A stretch of DNA of 64,000 bases. Origin: Patiria miniata (Eukaryota > Echinodermata > Asteroidea > Valvatida > Asterinidae). The position numbers and the translations under genes are program-made. The stretch's first letter is position 1, and each line of letters opens with the position of its first letter. The notes beneath the pieces are model-generated. The model had not been told where the DNA came from and did no database searches. It saw only the letters and a program-made list of their open reading frames with translations. Shown here one piece after another: positions 1 to 11,731 of the stretch. Location of the stretch: contig NW_024037063.1 in NCBI RefSeq assembly GCF_015706575.1, positions 13,888,927-13,952,926 of the forward strand, written 5' to 3'.

Positions 1-361
1 ATGTTGTTTATTTCCTTTAAAGGTTGTGGGATCCTAGGGATGTAAGGCCATGTGATCCACCGATGAACTTTGAAGGCCAAGTAAGAAACTAAACTAGTTT
101 CTCATCCTTGTCCGCTTCTTTTTTTCCTGCCCGCCTCCTTTTTTTCTAACCCTAACCTTCCCAAATCCTCTTTGCAAAATGGAGGATTTTGCAGGATTGA
201 GGCTATGGCAAACCTGTGTTACTGATTTTGGAGGATGCACTGTGTCAAGGTCTTAGGCCGGACCTTGTGTTGTTTATGCTCAGTCGTGCATAAATTTAGG
301 CCTAGATTATACTTGAAATCCTCGGCACTGCTCCAGGATGTCACTGGCGTTGCCAACGCAC

Positions 362-1677
362 CTTCAGTTTCTTGGTGACTATGTCTCCTTTGTCTGTTTG
401 CACTTTACACGTTTGATTTTCTAGATGCTCCACAGTAACAGATGCTTCATCAGTTGTCACTGCCTTGACATCTATAAGGACATCCCATAATAAAATGACA
501 TAACAAATTAAGTTGTAGTTTTTCACAGCATACTGACGAACAAAACTTATTTTGATAATTCATACAACCAAAACCAAAAACAACTTGACCAGTTCGCGTC
601 GGATGACGTGTCTTGCAGAGGTTTTGTGGTATTCGAAACAGATGATGGATAAACACAATTAATTTGCAACCCAAAAAATAATCGTGAGTATCATTGAAGC
701 CATATTACTTCGTCTTTGACATGTGGAGAAGCCAGTAGGTGCTTTCAAAGGTATATTTGTTAAGTATTTTGCGTAATTTTTGGCAACTTTTGAGGAATTT
801 TAGAAATTGCAACATTGAGAATACTTCTTTAGTGGGACGCTAGTACGACAGACCAACATCCCAAATGTCAAAAAAGGAGTTCTACTGGAGCCCCAGTTAG
901 TGGGACTAGTCAGCACCCCCCCCCCCCCCAAAAAAAAGATGTTCCAAGCCCATCATGCATGTCATGTCTTGGAATCATGTCTTGCATCTCACCATATGAC
1001 ATAGGCACTTCAACAAGCCACAAGTAATCTGTATCCTCCTTTGAAATCAACGTGTCATTGACATCATCAACAGCATCTCCATTGATGTGAATCACATCGT
1101 CACTGTACTGCACACTGCATCTGACAAATCTTTCAAGCATGCCGTTTCTATCACTTCCTTTTCCAAATGATTCAATTTTTTGCTTGACTTTCTCGTCCCG
1201 TGATTTGCTGCAGAGAAGTAGATGAACAAAAGCCCTGTCAGCTGCAGGGTAGTCGTGGGGGTCGATGGGCATGACCCTTATCGACAGGGAGGTTTTGAAG
1301 GAAAGACTTCCGAATGGCTCAACAGCGAAGGCCCAAGAACGCAATTTGACAAGATGAAAATTAGGAGCTGATTTGTCTGTTGGTTGGGAATCTTGCTCTA
1401 CACTCCTTGTTGGGTTCTCAGGATTAGATGTGCTTGCTAATCTTATCATGGAACAACAAGGGGTTGTTTGGGTTCTCAGTCTTTTGTAACCATGGTAACT
1501 CTGCATCGTCAGGCCTACACCACTGGCACTGTGGCTGTGAGTGTCAGGCCAATGAAAGTAGGCACAGGCTGTTGCGAGCATCATCTTGTTTTGAAGCAAA
1601 AACCGTTTTGAAAATGCTACACGGTGGATTTCCCGAATAAACAGAGGCTGAAGTGAAGGGCAAACCAACCGAAACAT
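362..1677 (-). CDS. FAM185A: FAM185A-like protein, 5' part (two exons, continues off the left edge)
   Basis: Seen: a long exon 1677-993 with the start codon, ending at a GTGAG donor in phase 1, and a second exon 471-362 behind a ..TTATAG acceptor, ending at a GTGCGT donor in phase 0; the phases agree. The first ~95 residues are rich in Arg, Ser and aromatic residues with few acids, as in a mitochondrial presequence (inference). The following segment, with LRSWAFAVEPFGSL, then a conserved-looking RVMPIDPHDYP block, and exon 2 with CKVQTDKGDIVTKKLK, resembles the N-terminal half of vertebrate FAM185A, a little-studied protein whose C-terminal half is a repetitive beta (DUF4097-like) domain; that part must lie left of position 1. 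The gene is divergent from WASHC1 with about 1.5 kb between starts. The identification rests on recalled family features, not on a search. Positions 1-361 are intron of this gene with no exon I can recognise. Confidence 0.72.
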
Positions 1678-3174
1678 TTTGAAACGTCTGCTAGTAATCT
1701 ATTTTGACCAAAATGTTTGAAAAATCCCGCGAAAATTTGTCCGTGGTCAAAGCGCACATGACTCAGATTCGCAATCTCGAATTTGAACATCGCCCTCTAG
1801 CGTTGTGTTTGCCGATTATGCCGACAATCACATGATCGCTAAAAATCGATACAAAACATTCTCGACTCAGTAATTCTTGGTATCGCTTGATGTTGAAATT
1901 GTAATCTGGGTTTTTATTCTCAAACACTCAACCTCGTAACACTTCAAAAATACATTGTTGCTATCGAATTATAAAATATAATCTATAGAAGTAGAATATA
2001 GCGTATTTTGCTTATTTTTTTAGGGATAAAATAATCGAGACTGATTTTCATATCGATAGTCCGTTTTTCGATATTGTAGGATCGATTAATAGTTACCTAT
2101 TTTGGGGGAGTGATCAAGTCACGACAGTAGAGCGAAGTGTTTACATATTTTGTCGAATTTTGTAACTTTTGTTGAATTTATGGTACAGTAACAGAGGCTT
2201 TCAATTAAGAGGGTAAGCAAGTTATTATGTATCTATAATGCTTCCATTTAAGAATTAAGAATGTAATTTGGAATGCATCTTGCCGGGTGTGGATTATTCC
2301 ACCAGTCCAGGCTAGGCAGGCACATTTTGTGCACAAACCTGGGCGATCGTGTAGTAGTAGTAGTAGGGCCCCTGTTTTGTTTTGATCAAATTAGAGTCAA
2401 AAGTATTTTTTATTGCTCAAAATCACCTTTACTTTACAATCAAAAGCAGACTTTTCTCAATTCTAATAACACCCGTTTTGCAATTTTGAACAGTTTCTTG
2501 GGCACTACAGTACAAATCACGATTTTCTTGCGCGGTTTGTGCCTTGCGATTCAGCGCACCGTGAGTGCTCACTTATTTTCGGGTTGCGTGTTGTCGCCGC
2601 GCTGTCATCGTAATTTTACCCCCAAATTTCCCTCAAAAAATCAAAACCCTGCCCTATATCTATGAGTATGATACGTGTTTATTGAGAATGTTGCCAACTA
2701 CTTTGGTAGGTCTAATAAAAAAGTGGATTTTGTTCCCTAGGAACCGGGCTCTGCACTACTCGATCGCCCATACCTGTGCACACTGAGGCTATAGCTATGA
2801 GTATGGGGCTATGAACCATTTAAAAATTATTCTTTTGATTCCTCCTCATTATACATCAAGATCATCTTTTCACACATTGTTACAATGGTAATTTGAAATG
2901 TAATTATTTTCAATTTTTTTTTTTTTAAAGGCCATCTAGTATTATCCTCAACCATGTACCGGTTTTATTTATGCCTCGAAAACCGGTACACGGGTGATAT
3001 ATTATTAATTAGGGATAGTCACATCAGTGTGACTAACGTCACTACCATAGCACCGTCACCTTGACGAAACTAAACATAGTCATAGATGACCTACAAAAAC
3101 TTAATTTGCATTTTTGGAGCAATCTTGAATGATTTGCACTGAACAGTTTTAAACTTTATGTATTGTATTTGTAG
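1678..3174. promoter_or_regulatory. Divergent intergenic region between FAM185A and WASHC1
   Basis: The two genes point away from each other, so their promoters must lie here. The sequence near 2100-2212 ends in a good donor-like GGTAAGC (2211-2217) and could be a non-coding first exon of WASHC1 joined to the acceptor at 3173-3174; this is inference. No TATA box or CpG-rich core is obvious. A transposon-like inverted-repeat element (2329-2781) and a short hairpin (2956-2989) occupy part of it. Confidence 0.35.
2329..2781. mobile_element. Inverted-repeat element with GTGCAC..TGGGCGATCG ends
   Basis: The left end (2329-2357) and the reverse complement of the right end (2781-2756) match over about 25 bases, including GTGCACA and TGGGCGATCG(T/A)GTAGT. 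There is no coding capacity. Its subterminal CCTGTTTTGTTT(T/C)GATCAAATTAGA segment recurs at 31795-31830 and the GGCGATCGTGTAGT end at 32418-32437, so it belongs to a family with a second, interrupted copy in TUSC2 intron 1. Superfamily unknown. Confidence 0.5.
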
Positions 3175-3246
3175 TGTGTGAAACCAGAAAGATTGTGATC
3201 AGAGAAGAACCTTAGAACTTGAACTATCGCCTGCCCGATTATCAAG

Positions 3247-6200
3247 ATGCCGGGCCAGGTCTACAACATCCCTATCATCCAGCCCGACTTGCGGCGAGAA
3301 GAAACAATCCAACAAATTGCCGACACTCTGGAGTACATGGAGAAAGTGGCCAACGATGTCTTCGATCACATCATCAGCCAGGTTGACGACAACCACACCC
3401 GCCTTGAAGGCATCAACAAGAGGATAGACGTGGCCCAAGCCAAGGTGGAAAAAATTAAGGGCACCCGGAAAGCCATCAAGGTCTTCTCGAGCGCCAAGTA
3501 CCCGGCGCCGGACAGCCACCAGGCGTACACGTCGGTCTATACCAAGGACTCCAGCCTTGGCCAGGTGCGACGGCCGCACAGGAAACTCAGCAGCAAGCAT
3601 CAGAATCTGGACAGCCGGGCGTTGAGGGAGAAACTGCAGTTCTACAATGTCCAGTTAAACGTCCGTAAGGACAAAGATGGCCAGAGTTCATGGGAAGGGC
3701 TCGGGGGGCTGCCTAAGCACGTGGATTCTATCAACTCCCTGTTGCTGTTTAACACCAGTGAAAATCCGTAAGTGATACTGATAGGGAATTCCTAGAACAG
3801 AATACAGAATACCTTCAACTAATATAGTATATATGATAAATATTGGGTTTTGCCCTTCACTAATGTCAGTGAAGGGCAGCACCCAATGTTGAATGTACAC
3901 CACCCCAACGCAAATTCCATCTTACGAATAGCTTTAATGTAGTACGACTTGTAAGAGGTACAATGCTGTTTTACTTTGGCAAAATTCAGTTGAGATCATC
4001 AGCCAAAAGCACATTAGTTAGTGCTGAAATAGAGAATTCTGCTATTAGTGAGGTGGGTTTTTTCTTCTTCTTTTTTCCTTCCTTTTGTTATGGATTTTGT
4101 TTTTGTTTGGTTTTTGTATGAGCCGTTTTGAATCTGATCAGTAAATCTCAATGGTGTGAAACAAACATTTGCATCACGTTTCTTGACATCAAATTTATTG
4201 CTGCTTGAGAAAGTGTCTAGGGATATTCAGATCCAGCAAAGTTTTTTGATACTTGGTGCACCAACATTTGTCAGCGTGATACTTATTCAGTGAATGAAAT
4301 TCCTTCTCCAAATCTAGTCCCAATGTTATGCGTAACCCTTTAGCACCCTTGGGACAAATTCATTATTCCTTGATGGATCCACAAAAACCATACAATTGCT
4401 GAGCTGGTTTGGGGCAGTACAGGGAGTATCAGGCAGGGTGGTTTGGGGCAGTACAGGGAGTAACAGGCAGGGTGGTATGGGGTAGTACAGGGAGTAACAG
4501 GCAGGGTGGTTTGGGGGGGGGGGGGTACATGGAGTAACAGGCAGGACAGTTTGGGGTGGTGCAGGGAGTGTCATGCAGGGTGGTTTTGGGCAGTACAGGG
4601 AGTAACAGGCAGGGTGGTTGGGGCTGTACAGGGAGTAACAGGCAGGGTGGTTGGGGCAGTACAGGGAGTAACAGACAGGGTGGTTTGGGGCAGTACAGGG
4701 AGTATCAGGCAGGGTGGTTTGGGGCAGTACAGGGAGTATCAGGCAGGGTCGTTTGGGGTGATACAGGGAGTAACAGACAGGGTGGTTTGGGCAGTACAGG
4801 GAGTAACAGACAGGGTGGTTGGGGCAGTACAGGGAGTAACAGACAGGGTGGTTTGGGGCAGTACAGGGAGTATCAGGCAGGGTGGTTTGGGGCAGTACTG
4901 GGAGTATCAGGCAGGGTGGTTTGGGGCAGTATAGGGAGTAACAGGCAGGGTGGTTTGGGGCAGTACAGGGAGTATTAGGCAGGGTGGTTTTGGGGCAGTA
5001 CTTGGAGTATCAGGCAGGGTCGTTTGGGGTGATACAGGGAGTAACAGGCAGGACAGTTTGGGGCAGTACAGGGAGTAACAGGCAGGGCGGTTTGGGGCAG
5101 TACAGGGAGTAACAGGCAGGACAGTTTGGGGCAGTACAGGGAGTAACAGACAGGGTGGTTTGGGGCAGTACAGGGAGTTACAGGCAGGACAGTTTGGGGC
5201 AGTACAGGGAGCAACAGGCAGGGCAGTTTGGGGCAGTACAGGGAGTAACAGGCCGGACAGTTTGGGGCAGTACAGGGAGTAACAGGCAGGGCGGTACTGG
5301 GAATAACAGATAGGTGGATCCGGGCGGTACTGGGACTATATTGGTGAATCATTTCTCACTTCTTGTATGTTTTGGGGTATTCCCAGGTACAAGAAATACA
5401 TCATGATAGATCCGTTGGGAGCTGTCACCAAGACAAGGAAGGCCATTGAGGAGGAACAGGAAGAGATAGGAGCCGCGCCCATGTCCATCACTCAACGAGA
5501 ACAGATGGAGAGGCAAGGCATGGAGAACTACTTCTACGTTCCAGACCTGGGAGATGTACCGGAGATTGACGTGCCTAACTACCTGCCTGATCTACCAGGT
5601 ACAGTAATCAACTCGTACTTGGAATCAATCTTAAAGTTGCTATCCATGTTTTATTTTCAAGTTTCACGCGAGAAGTACAGGTTTTTTTTATTGTTTTTTG
5701 ATAGCAATATAAAAGTTGTTCACTTTTGATAGACAACAAAAAGATTTGTCCCCGTTTAATTATGACATGTCTGATCCTCCGACTAAGTCTTGGTTAGAAG
5801 CAAAGAATTTGAATGTAACATGCTTCTTTCACAAAAAAAAGAAGAAAAGTTAAAAGAAGTAAGTGCTTTAACAAATACACACTAATTCACACGGTTTCTT
5901 TTGATGCAGGCGTTGCCGATGACCTGAGCTACAGTGCTGATCTGGGCCCCTCAATCGCGCCCTCCCTACCCGGCAGTCACGTCCCAGAGCTACCCAGCGT
6001 CATAGAATCTGGTATGGAAAGCCTCCCCAGCGCCCCTGCACAGGATCTCCCAGCCTTACCTGCTCCACAGAGTGGACCGCCTCCTCCTCCTGGTGGTGCG
6101 GCTCCGCCCCCTCCACCTCCCCCTCCACCACCCCCTCCCCCACCGGGTGTTGAGGGTGGGGGTGGTGCTCCCCCACCCCCGCCACCACCTCCTCCCCAGG

Positions 6201-6589
6201 AGTCCGTCCCGGCACAACCTCCGGCGAAGCCTGACGGCCGTGCCAATTTGATGGAATCCATCCGCATGGCAGGCGGCTCGGGGAAGGCCATGCTACGCAA
6301 CGTCGCGGAGCGTAAGATTGAGAAGAAACAGAAGAAGCAGAACCAGGCGGTGACGGGCATGAGTCTGATGGACGACCTGGCTTCCAAGCTGTCGCTACGA
6401 CGGAAGGGAATCTCCGGCACGCGGCAGGCCGGAGGCGGTGGTGGTGGATCATCAGAGGACACCAAGATGAACGGCAACGCACCCTCTACCATGGACAAAC
6501 TATCAGCTATGATACCACCACCGCCTAAGCCTACTCATTCAAGTAGGAATAGATCAAACACGGCCAATTCAGAAGATGACTGGGATTAA
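3247..6589 (+). CDS. WASHC1: WASH complex subunit 1 (WASHC1), three coding exons
   Basis: Coding exons 3247-3767, 5387-5598 and 5910-6589 (introns GTAAGT..CAG and GTACAG..CAG, phases 2 and 1) give 470 residues, close to the usual ~465. WASHC1 activates Arp2/3 on endosomes to make branched actin for retromer/retriever-dependent sorting, within the pentameric WASH complex. Seen: an N-terminal WASH homology domain (about 1-245, with [16 protein letters not shown] at the start and [16 protein letters not shown] and [28 protein letters not shown] blocks); a proline tract at about 300-342; a WH2 actin-binding motif ([13 protein letters not shown], about 355-380); a connector helix ([17 protein letters not shown], about 399-415); and an acidic EDDWD end with the conserved Trp. 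All parts of the VCA output region are intact. The ATG follows a probable 5' UTR acceptor (TTTGTAG, 3173-3174). Intron 1 is mostly a 34-bp minisatellite. Confidence 0.96.
3845..3893. repeat. Short palindrome in WASHC1 intron 1
   Basis: GCCCTTCACT and its complement AGTGAAGGGC are separated by a six-base loop. The same CCCTTCAC motif forms the outer end of the inverted-repeat element at 6802-7045, so this may be a collapsed relic of that family. Confidence 0.45.
4406..5336 (+). repeat. 34-bp minisatellite array A, in WASHC1 intron 1
   Basis: About 27 head-to-tail copies of a 34-bp unit (core GGGGCAGTACAGGGAGTAAC, then AGGCAGGGTGGTTT) fill more than half of the 1.6 kb intron. Variants (GTATC for GTAAC, GACAGTTTGG for GGTGGTTTGG) are mixed along the array. 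Because 34 is not a multiple of 3, open frames run through it in several phases on both strands; they are not genes. The same unit makes array B at 12834-13651. Confidence 0.95.
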
Positions 6590-6633
6590 ACCCTCATAGG
6601 CAGGTTTCACATTCTAAGGAAAAAAAACTACAA

Positions 6634-6639
6634 ATTAAA
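6634..6639 (+). terminator. Possible WASHC1 polyadenylation signal
   Basis: ATTAAA lies 45 bases after the WASHC1 stop codon, in an A-rich stretch. It is the common variant signal; the true cleavage site cannot be seen. Confidence 0.35.
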
Positions 6640-6801
6640 CATTCCGCATCTTGATACATTTCATGTTGGAATTACAGAATTCATGCAGCACTCGCAACGT
6701 TGATTGGTGGCATAACTGGACAGTCACAAACAAATTGCAGAAACGGTCACGAAAAGAGAATTTCAGATGGAATTTTGCGTCGGGGTGATGTGAATCAAAT
6801 T

Positions 6802-7045
6802 AGGTTTGTCCTTCACCGACGTTTTTAAACACTGTATACTCAGTGTGTTACCTCCCGAGTGAAAGTTGGGAAAAAATCACTCGGGTGGGACTCGAACCCA
6901 CGACCTCTTGCTTTCTAGTGCAGATGTCTTACCACTCGACCACCGAGCTAACGGGATCGGTTGGCCGGAATTTTTTCCAACTTTCACTCGGGAGGTAACA
7001 CACTGAGTATACAGTGTTTAAAAACGTCGGTGAAGGGCAAAACCT
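6802..7045. mobile_element. Inverted-repeat element with tRNA-like core
   Basis: The arms 6802-6877 and 7045-6970 are inverse copies about 76 bases long, nearly identical apart from a few differences near the outer tip and at the inner A/T run. They start AGGTTT and include TTCACCGACG and CACTGTATACTCAGTG. The 92-base loop holds a tRNA-like gene on the minus strand. There is no protein-coding capacity. The flanks show no clear target duplication. The element lies just downstream of WASHC1. Confidence 0.75.
6878..6949 (-). tRNA. tRNA-like sequence with intact pol III boxes (probably pseudo-tRNA)
   Basis: Read on the minus strand, the 72 bases show a 7-nt acceptor (AGCTCGG with CCGAGTG: five pairs, one wobble, one mismatch), a D stem GTC/GAC, an A box TGGTCGAGTGG, a perfect T stem GTGGG/CCCAC around TTCGAGT (B box), and then A followed by six T at the point where a pol III terminator would sit. 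The anticodon arm is degenerate (about 8-nt loop, weak stem), so an isotype cannot be assigned and it is probably not a working tRNA. It sits in the loop of the 6802-7045 inverted repeat. Confidence 0.55.
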
Positions 7046-9471
7046 CATTTGAAGAGAATTTCAGTCTAAAAGCAGGTATGTTCATATGTCTTCTGGAGCT
7101 AATTTTTCTCGCTTATGATTTCTGGGAGGGTTTATATTCAAACAACTGTACTTCCAGCTTGTGGAATTTAATGAAAAGTTGAAACTAAACAAATCAGGAA
7201 AACATTTTGAGTCTTGACATTTTGTAGTCGCTTTGATATATCAAGGAATATAATAATAACTGAAAGCCTAAAATGCGCGCACTGTACAAAACAATAGTCA
7301 TAACAGTAAAACTATCTATTTCCTGTTAAATTTCATTCAGGTTATTTCTATCAAATCGTTGTGATGCCTTAAAGAGAATGAAACTGCCAGATTTTGTATT
7401 TCAAAGTGTACATTTTCTTAGAAATTTTGACATCCTAAACTTTGAAATTCCCGTTCCAATGTTCCCCTCTAAAAACAGACATGTAGGTTGCATCTGTTGC
7501 AAACGGGAAGACAAAAGGCATAGCTTCATCTTCTAAAGAAATATTGCTAAGTAAGTTTTGTTCTCTTCACCTGAGAACCGTTCCTATAAGCAGTGTATAT
7601 TGCCCAACATTTTGGCTTAGCTCCCTTTATTGAGAGCAAATATTTGCGTTTCCATGGGTTCATGAGTTTCAAAAATTTCCAAAAAGTGCTGCACTGTTGA
7701 AAGTTGTAGAATCCAGCATTGTTATTGGCTCTTTGCATTGGCTATAGAAGGCGCCCTCTGGTCTAGCAGCTAGAGCAAGTGAAATGGCTCTTGAACAAGT
7801 TTAAAAGTGAAAGCTTTATTTTTTATGTTTTATTACACATCAACAAAGGAAGTTTCCTACACTGACGTCAGTGTTGGGCATTTTCACTGCTGGTGGCGTA
7901 CATAGTACATACAGTTCAAAATATAATGCACAAAAATAAAATATAATGTAAACATCCAGATCACGCCTCCGGCGTTTGTCACACGTCTCGGAGTCAATTC
8001 ACACGCTTACATGTCAGACAATCATAATCACACGCCTCACGATAAATTGTTCGAAAAATAAATTTTCGGGTTGTTTTCGTGTTTGGGTTAAGTGTTTTGG
8101 CGACTTCGGTTCTGCGCAAAGATCGTATAGCCCTGCGCAGCGTGGTTCTGTGTGAATGACAGTGGTGGTTCAATCAAACATGTTTCTGGTTACGGTCGTA
8201 AAAACAACCCCAAAGCCACTGAGAAAAAGAGACATCCTTGTCCCCAGGGCCAGCCAAGGTTACATTATGGTAGTTATGCCGCTCGCACTGTCCACATTCC
8301 CAGCTTTTGCGTGATGTTTGCGTCCCATTTGAAAATCGTCATTATCCTCTGTGTCTGATAACGCAGTCAATTTGTATTTGATTGGTATTCAATAATCAAT
8401 AGCCTTTGGTACTACTTTTGGAATCTTATCACAGTAAAAAAATATTCCAGTATCATTTTAGTAAAATTATTTTAGGGACAAATGTACCATCATTGTTGCT
8501 GTAACATTCCTTAAAGATATTCTAAAAGATATACTTAGAAAAATCACACTTGCCCAAATCAATTCTGGAAAAACTTAACCACTTACATTCATACCTTTTT
8601 TACATCAAAATGAAATTATGAACAATTTTATAAGATCGGGAAAGGAGTTAAAGTATAAGTTGCTGAATGCATGGAGGATATTGCATGTATATTAGTCAGA
8701 ATAGATTCTTTGTATTAAAAGTTTATCACATATGAATATTGTGCTCATACAATAAAGACAGCATGTATATTAATTTGCAACAACTGCAAAATGGATCAAT
8801 CCGTGCAATTTCTTTTATTTGAAGGCTGTTATTGAATTTTGTCAATTTAATGAAACTAAGGACGGTTTGAAATGCATACTCCACCCATAATTCACGTGTG
8901 CAGTGAACATCGGGTAATGTACCATCACGAATGATATTTTGTTGGTTTCTGGAGAACGAGTGCAACACACGCACCCCAAAGGCCCAAGCAGATCTCCGTC
9001 TATGTTGCAGAAACACCCTCAGAGAAGCACAAACAAGAGATCATATTAAAAAGGCCCGAAGCAGAACAACTGTGAAAGAGGAAATTGGGAAGACTTCGGT
9101 GGAAATCCCCACAGAGTCGCGAGTATCGGTTGATTGTTTTACCAGTCTTGGTACATTAAGAATCAAAAAGGCGAGACTGTAATTCATCACTAAAACCCTG
9201 TAAGCAAAAGTGGCAGGCTCGGATAATGAAAACAAAATAATTATCAGGTCCGAGTTGGTCTACAAATTGTACACTAATTTAGAGGGTATTATGAGATGTA
9301 TGCTTGAAGGTGATGAGAGGTGCCGCATTTTTGTTCAGTATTTATTCCGTTGATGGGAACTTTATGTTTCTTCATTAGAAAATAACAATTGCATCACACC
9401 ATTGTTGTTACTAAGTCAATAAGTTATATGTACATGTACATTAAAGCATTTTAAAAAGCAGCTTTCGTCAA
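7046..9471. other. Intergenic stretch without recognised genes
   Basis: AT-rich, with only short open frames that lack family features, codon bias or splice context. I see no repeat array or transposon end here that I can support. Confidence 0.5.
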
Positions 9472-9540
9472 GCTGCCACAGTAGCTTAGTGGATAGTGAA
9501 ATGAACTATGGATCGCAAGATCTCTGGTTGGAAATCCACC
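9472..9540 (+). repeat. Degenerate tRNA-derived SINE head
   Basis: An A-box-like TAGCTTAGTGG is followed at tRNA spacing by GGTTGGAAATCC, a B box with one change in its core. It reads as a decayed tRNA-derived retroposon head. The isotype is not readable. Positions 9541-10695 after it hold nothing I recognise. Confidence 0.35.
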
Positions 9541-10699
9541 TATGTCAATTTTTCATTGACTATTGTTGTTCTCCAAATTTATAGATGGAATAATTTTAAA
9601 TTAAGGGAAAACAAGATTCCGTGAACCTAACTGTCTTCCACACAGTGTGATAAATATTCATGTCAGAGTGCGTGATGTGATTGGTTAAAATATGATGTAT
9701 GCTGCAGAAAAACAAATTGCGTGCAGATGGTGTTTTATGATTTCTTATTGGACTTGTATTATTGAACTTAATATTCCTCCAGAAAAAAATGGAGCGATAT
9801 TGAATAAAAGTTCCCTAGTCAAGGGCCTGATATCTCCTGAAGCTGAAGTAAGAGACATGCTGCGGTTTGGAAAACCACTTATCTAGTTGATGGCTTTTAT
9901 ATCTCAAGTCATGGTCAGAGATAGGCTCCTTCAAGAAAAATTCTTTGAATCGGTAACAATTTTGCATCAGCCCTGTCCGTGATTCCCCGGAAATAAGGTT
10001 TCAAAATACTTAACATTTCCTTGTCAGGTTATTGCAAATGATATTACTGTGCTTTGTGTTCACACAGAGATAGGACATTGCCTTGGTGCTGCTCGAAATT
10101 ATTTCCACGAAATCGGGCGTTGTGTAATGGCACTGACAGATGCCACACCGTTGCAGAGGTATCAGCCATAACGCAAGCCACTGGAATGACAGGCATCTCG
10201 GGATAGCTTCAATTATTCATGCAAACAGGATATGAGTGCTGAACTGGGCCGAGGTGATTGACCAACTGGGAATTGACCCAACTGGGAATCCCTCACAAGA
10301 AGATGCTTCCAGAATGGTGCATTAGTTATGAGCTGTCGCGTCTTTATTCTGAATAAACAAATGGCACGCGACACATTCACTTAAAACGCATGACGCCAGA
10401 GTAAAGAAACTGTATACCCCACCGGACACCGATACCCTCTTGATTAAAACAATGTTTTAACTTAATATTTACTTTCAGTGTAATGGAGCTGGTTCTGGCG
10501 TCAGGTGACACAACTTTCCTGCCAGGGATACGGTCATTCAGAGTCTAACTTGTCTGGGTTGTATTACTGTGTTTCAACATTGTGAATATAGTAAGCTTCA
10601 GACCTTGCAAAGTTTGGGGCAAAACTGAATAATTTTCTCCTCAGAAAGGGCATCTTGCATTCCTTTGCAATAAGCCTTAACCCCAGAGATCCTCTTTAA

Positions 10700-11054
10700 C
10701 CCCTTAAGGACGGGGTGTAATGGGGACGGTGACTGCTCTATGTTCCGACACCCCTATGTTCCGACAACCTAGATTGTGTTACTCCCGGTTAGGGTTAGGG
10801 TTAGGAATAGGAATATGTGCAGTCGGAACATAGGGGTGTCGGAACATAGAGGTGTAACCAATGGGGACATTCCTCCACACATAGAGTAAGTGGCCCGCAT
10901 GACTGCAGCCTTTGTGTGGTAGCGGGACTGCACAAAAGCAGCAGCTGTGGAACTACCCACTAGCCGCGTGCCACGGCATACCACAGCTGTATGGCAACTG
11001 CATTCCAATGAGGATTAGCGGCCGCGGCCATGACCGCTTCCCGTCCTTAAGGGG
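10700..11054. mobile_element. TTAA-flanked inverted-repeat element (piggyBac-like), with nested element
   Basis: TTAA (10696-10699) and TTAA (11055-11058) flank a 355-bp element whose ends are CCCCTTAAGGACGG and its complement CCGTCCTTAAGGGG. A TTAA target duplication is typical of piggyBac-type transposases (established knowledge). There is no ORF. Inside it a second inverted repeat (10736-10765 against 10822-10851, built from CTATGTTCCGACA) encloses a short telomere-like run. Confidence 0.72.
10787..10805 (+). repeat. Interstitial TTAGGG run
   Basis: GGTTAGGGTTAGGGTTAGG, about three telomere repeats, lies in the loop of the nested inverted repeat within the 10700-11054 element. It is too short to be a telomere relic on its own. 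Confidence 0.7.
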
Positions 11055-11444
11055 TTAAGAATTCACAAGAGGTTTGGAGGATTGTGCAGGATTGAGCACA
11101 GAGGATCTGAGCCAGTATATTACATGTATTTTATAAAAAGCTATGTTGAATGTGATATTGGTTTCTTGTAAAGTGGAACATTCCATTGAATTCGAGAGGA
11201 CTCCTAGGAAAAATACTTTAGGAATAAGGATTTCAGAATTACATTTGTAGTAATTTTCTTTCGGAAGGAGAGAGTATCGATATCCAACAAGGGTTTGGAG
11301 TAGATGAAGAAAATTTCACGTTTTGGACAGCACTTCATGAACATGGAAATTTGTAAAAGTGACTGAGGGAAGGGCCACTACATATGCAAAATTGTTGGCT
11401 ATTTTAACACATGAACACACTAGAAAGCACTCAGAGAGCGCAAT

Positions 11445-11731
11445 CCTCCACCAAGGCTGAACAATTCCCCGCCATATTGTCAGTAAACCCCAAAGAAATA
11501 CTCGCATAAATGGTGAAGAATCCTTAAAAACAATCCTGGATCCAGACCCAGATCCGGATCACTTCCAAAATCTAATGGATTTGTACTTGCACCAAGGACT
11601 ACCCCTAAAATAAATGTTTCATGCAAATCCGTCCATAACTTTTTGAGTTATCTTGTTAACAGACAAACCAACCAACCAACCAACCAACCAACCAACAAAA
11701 CCCGATAAAAACATAACCTCCTTGGCGGAGG
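11445..11731. mobile_element. Short inverted-repeat element with CCTCC(A/G)CCAAGG ends
   Basis: The left end CCTCCACCAAGG and right end CCTTGGCGGAGG are inverse with one mismatch, about 287 bp apart. Near the right end lies an (AACC)n run (about 11665-11694). There is no coding capacity. The layout matches a non-autonomous repeat widespread in marine invertebrates (recalled, not searched). Confidence 0.55.

Noticed and set aside
4506-5352. Several 120-140 residue repetitive open frames on both strands
   Set aside because: They are read-through of the 34-bp minisatellite, whose length is not a multiple of three; the same happens at 13208-13426.
5977-6498. Gly/Pro-rich minus-strand frames over WASHC1
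   Set aside because: Antisense shadow of the WASHC1 proline tract in exon 3.
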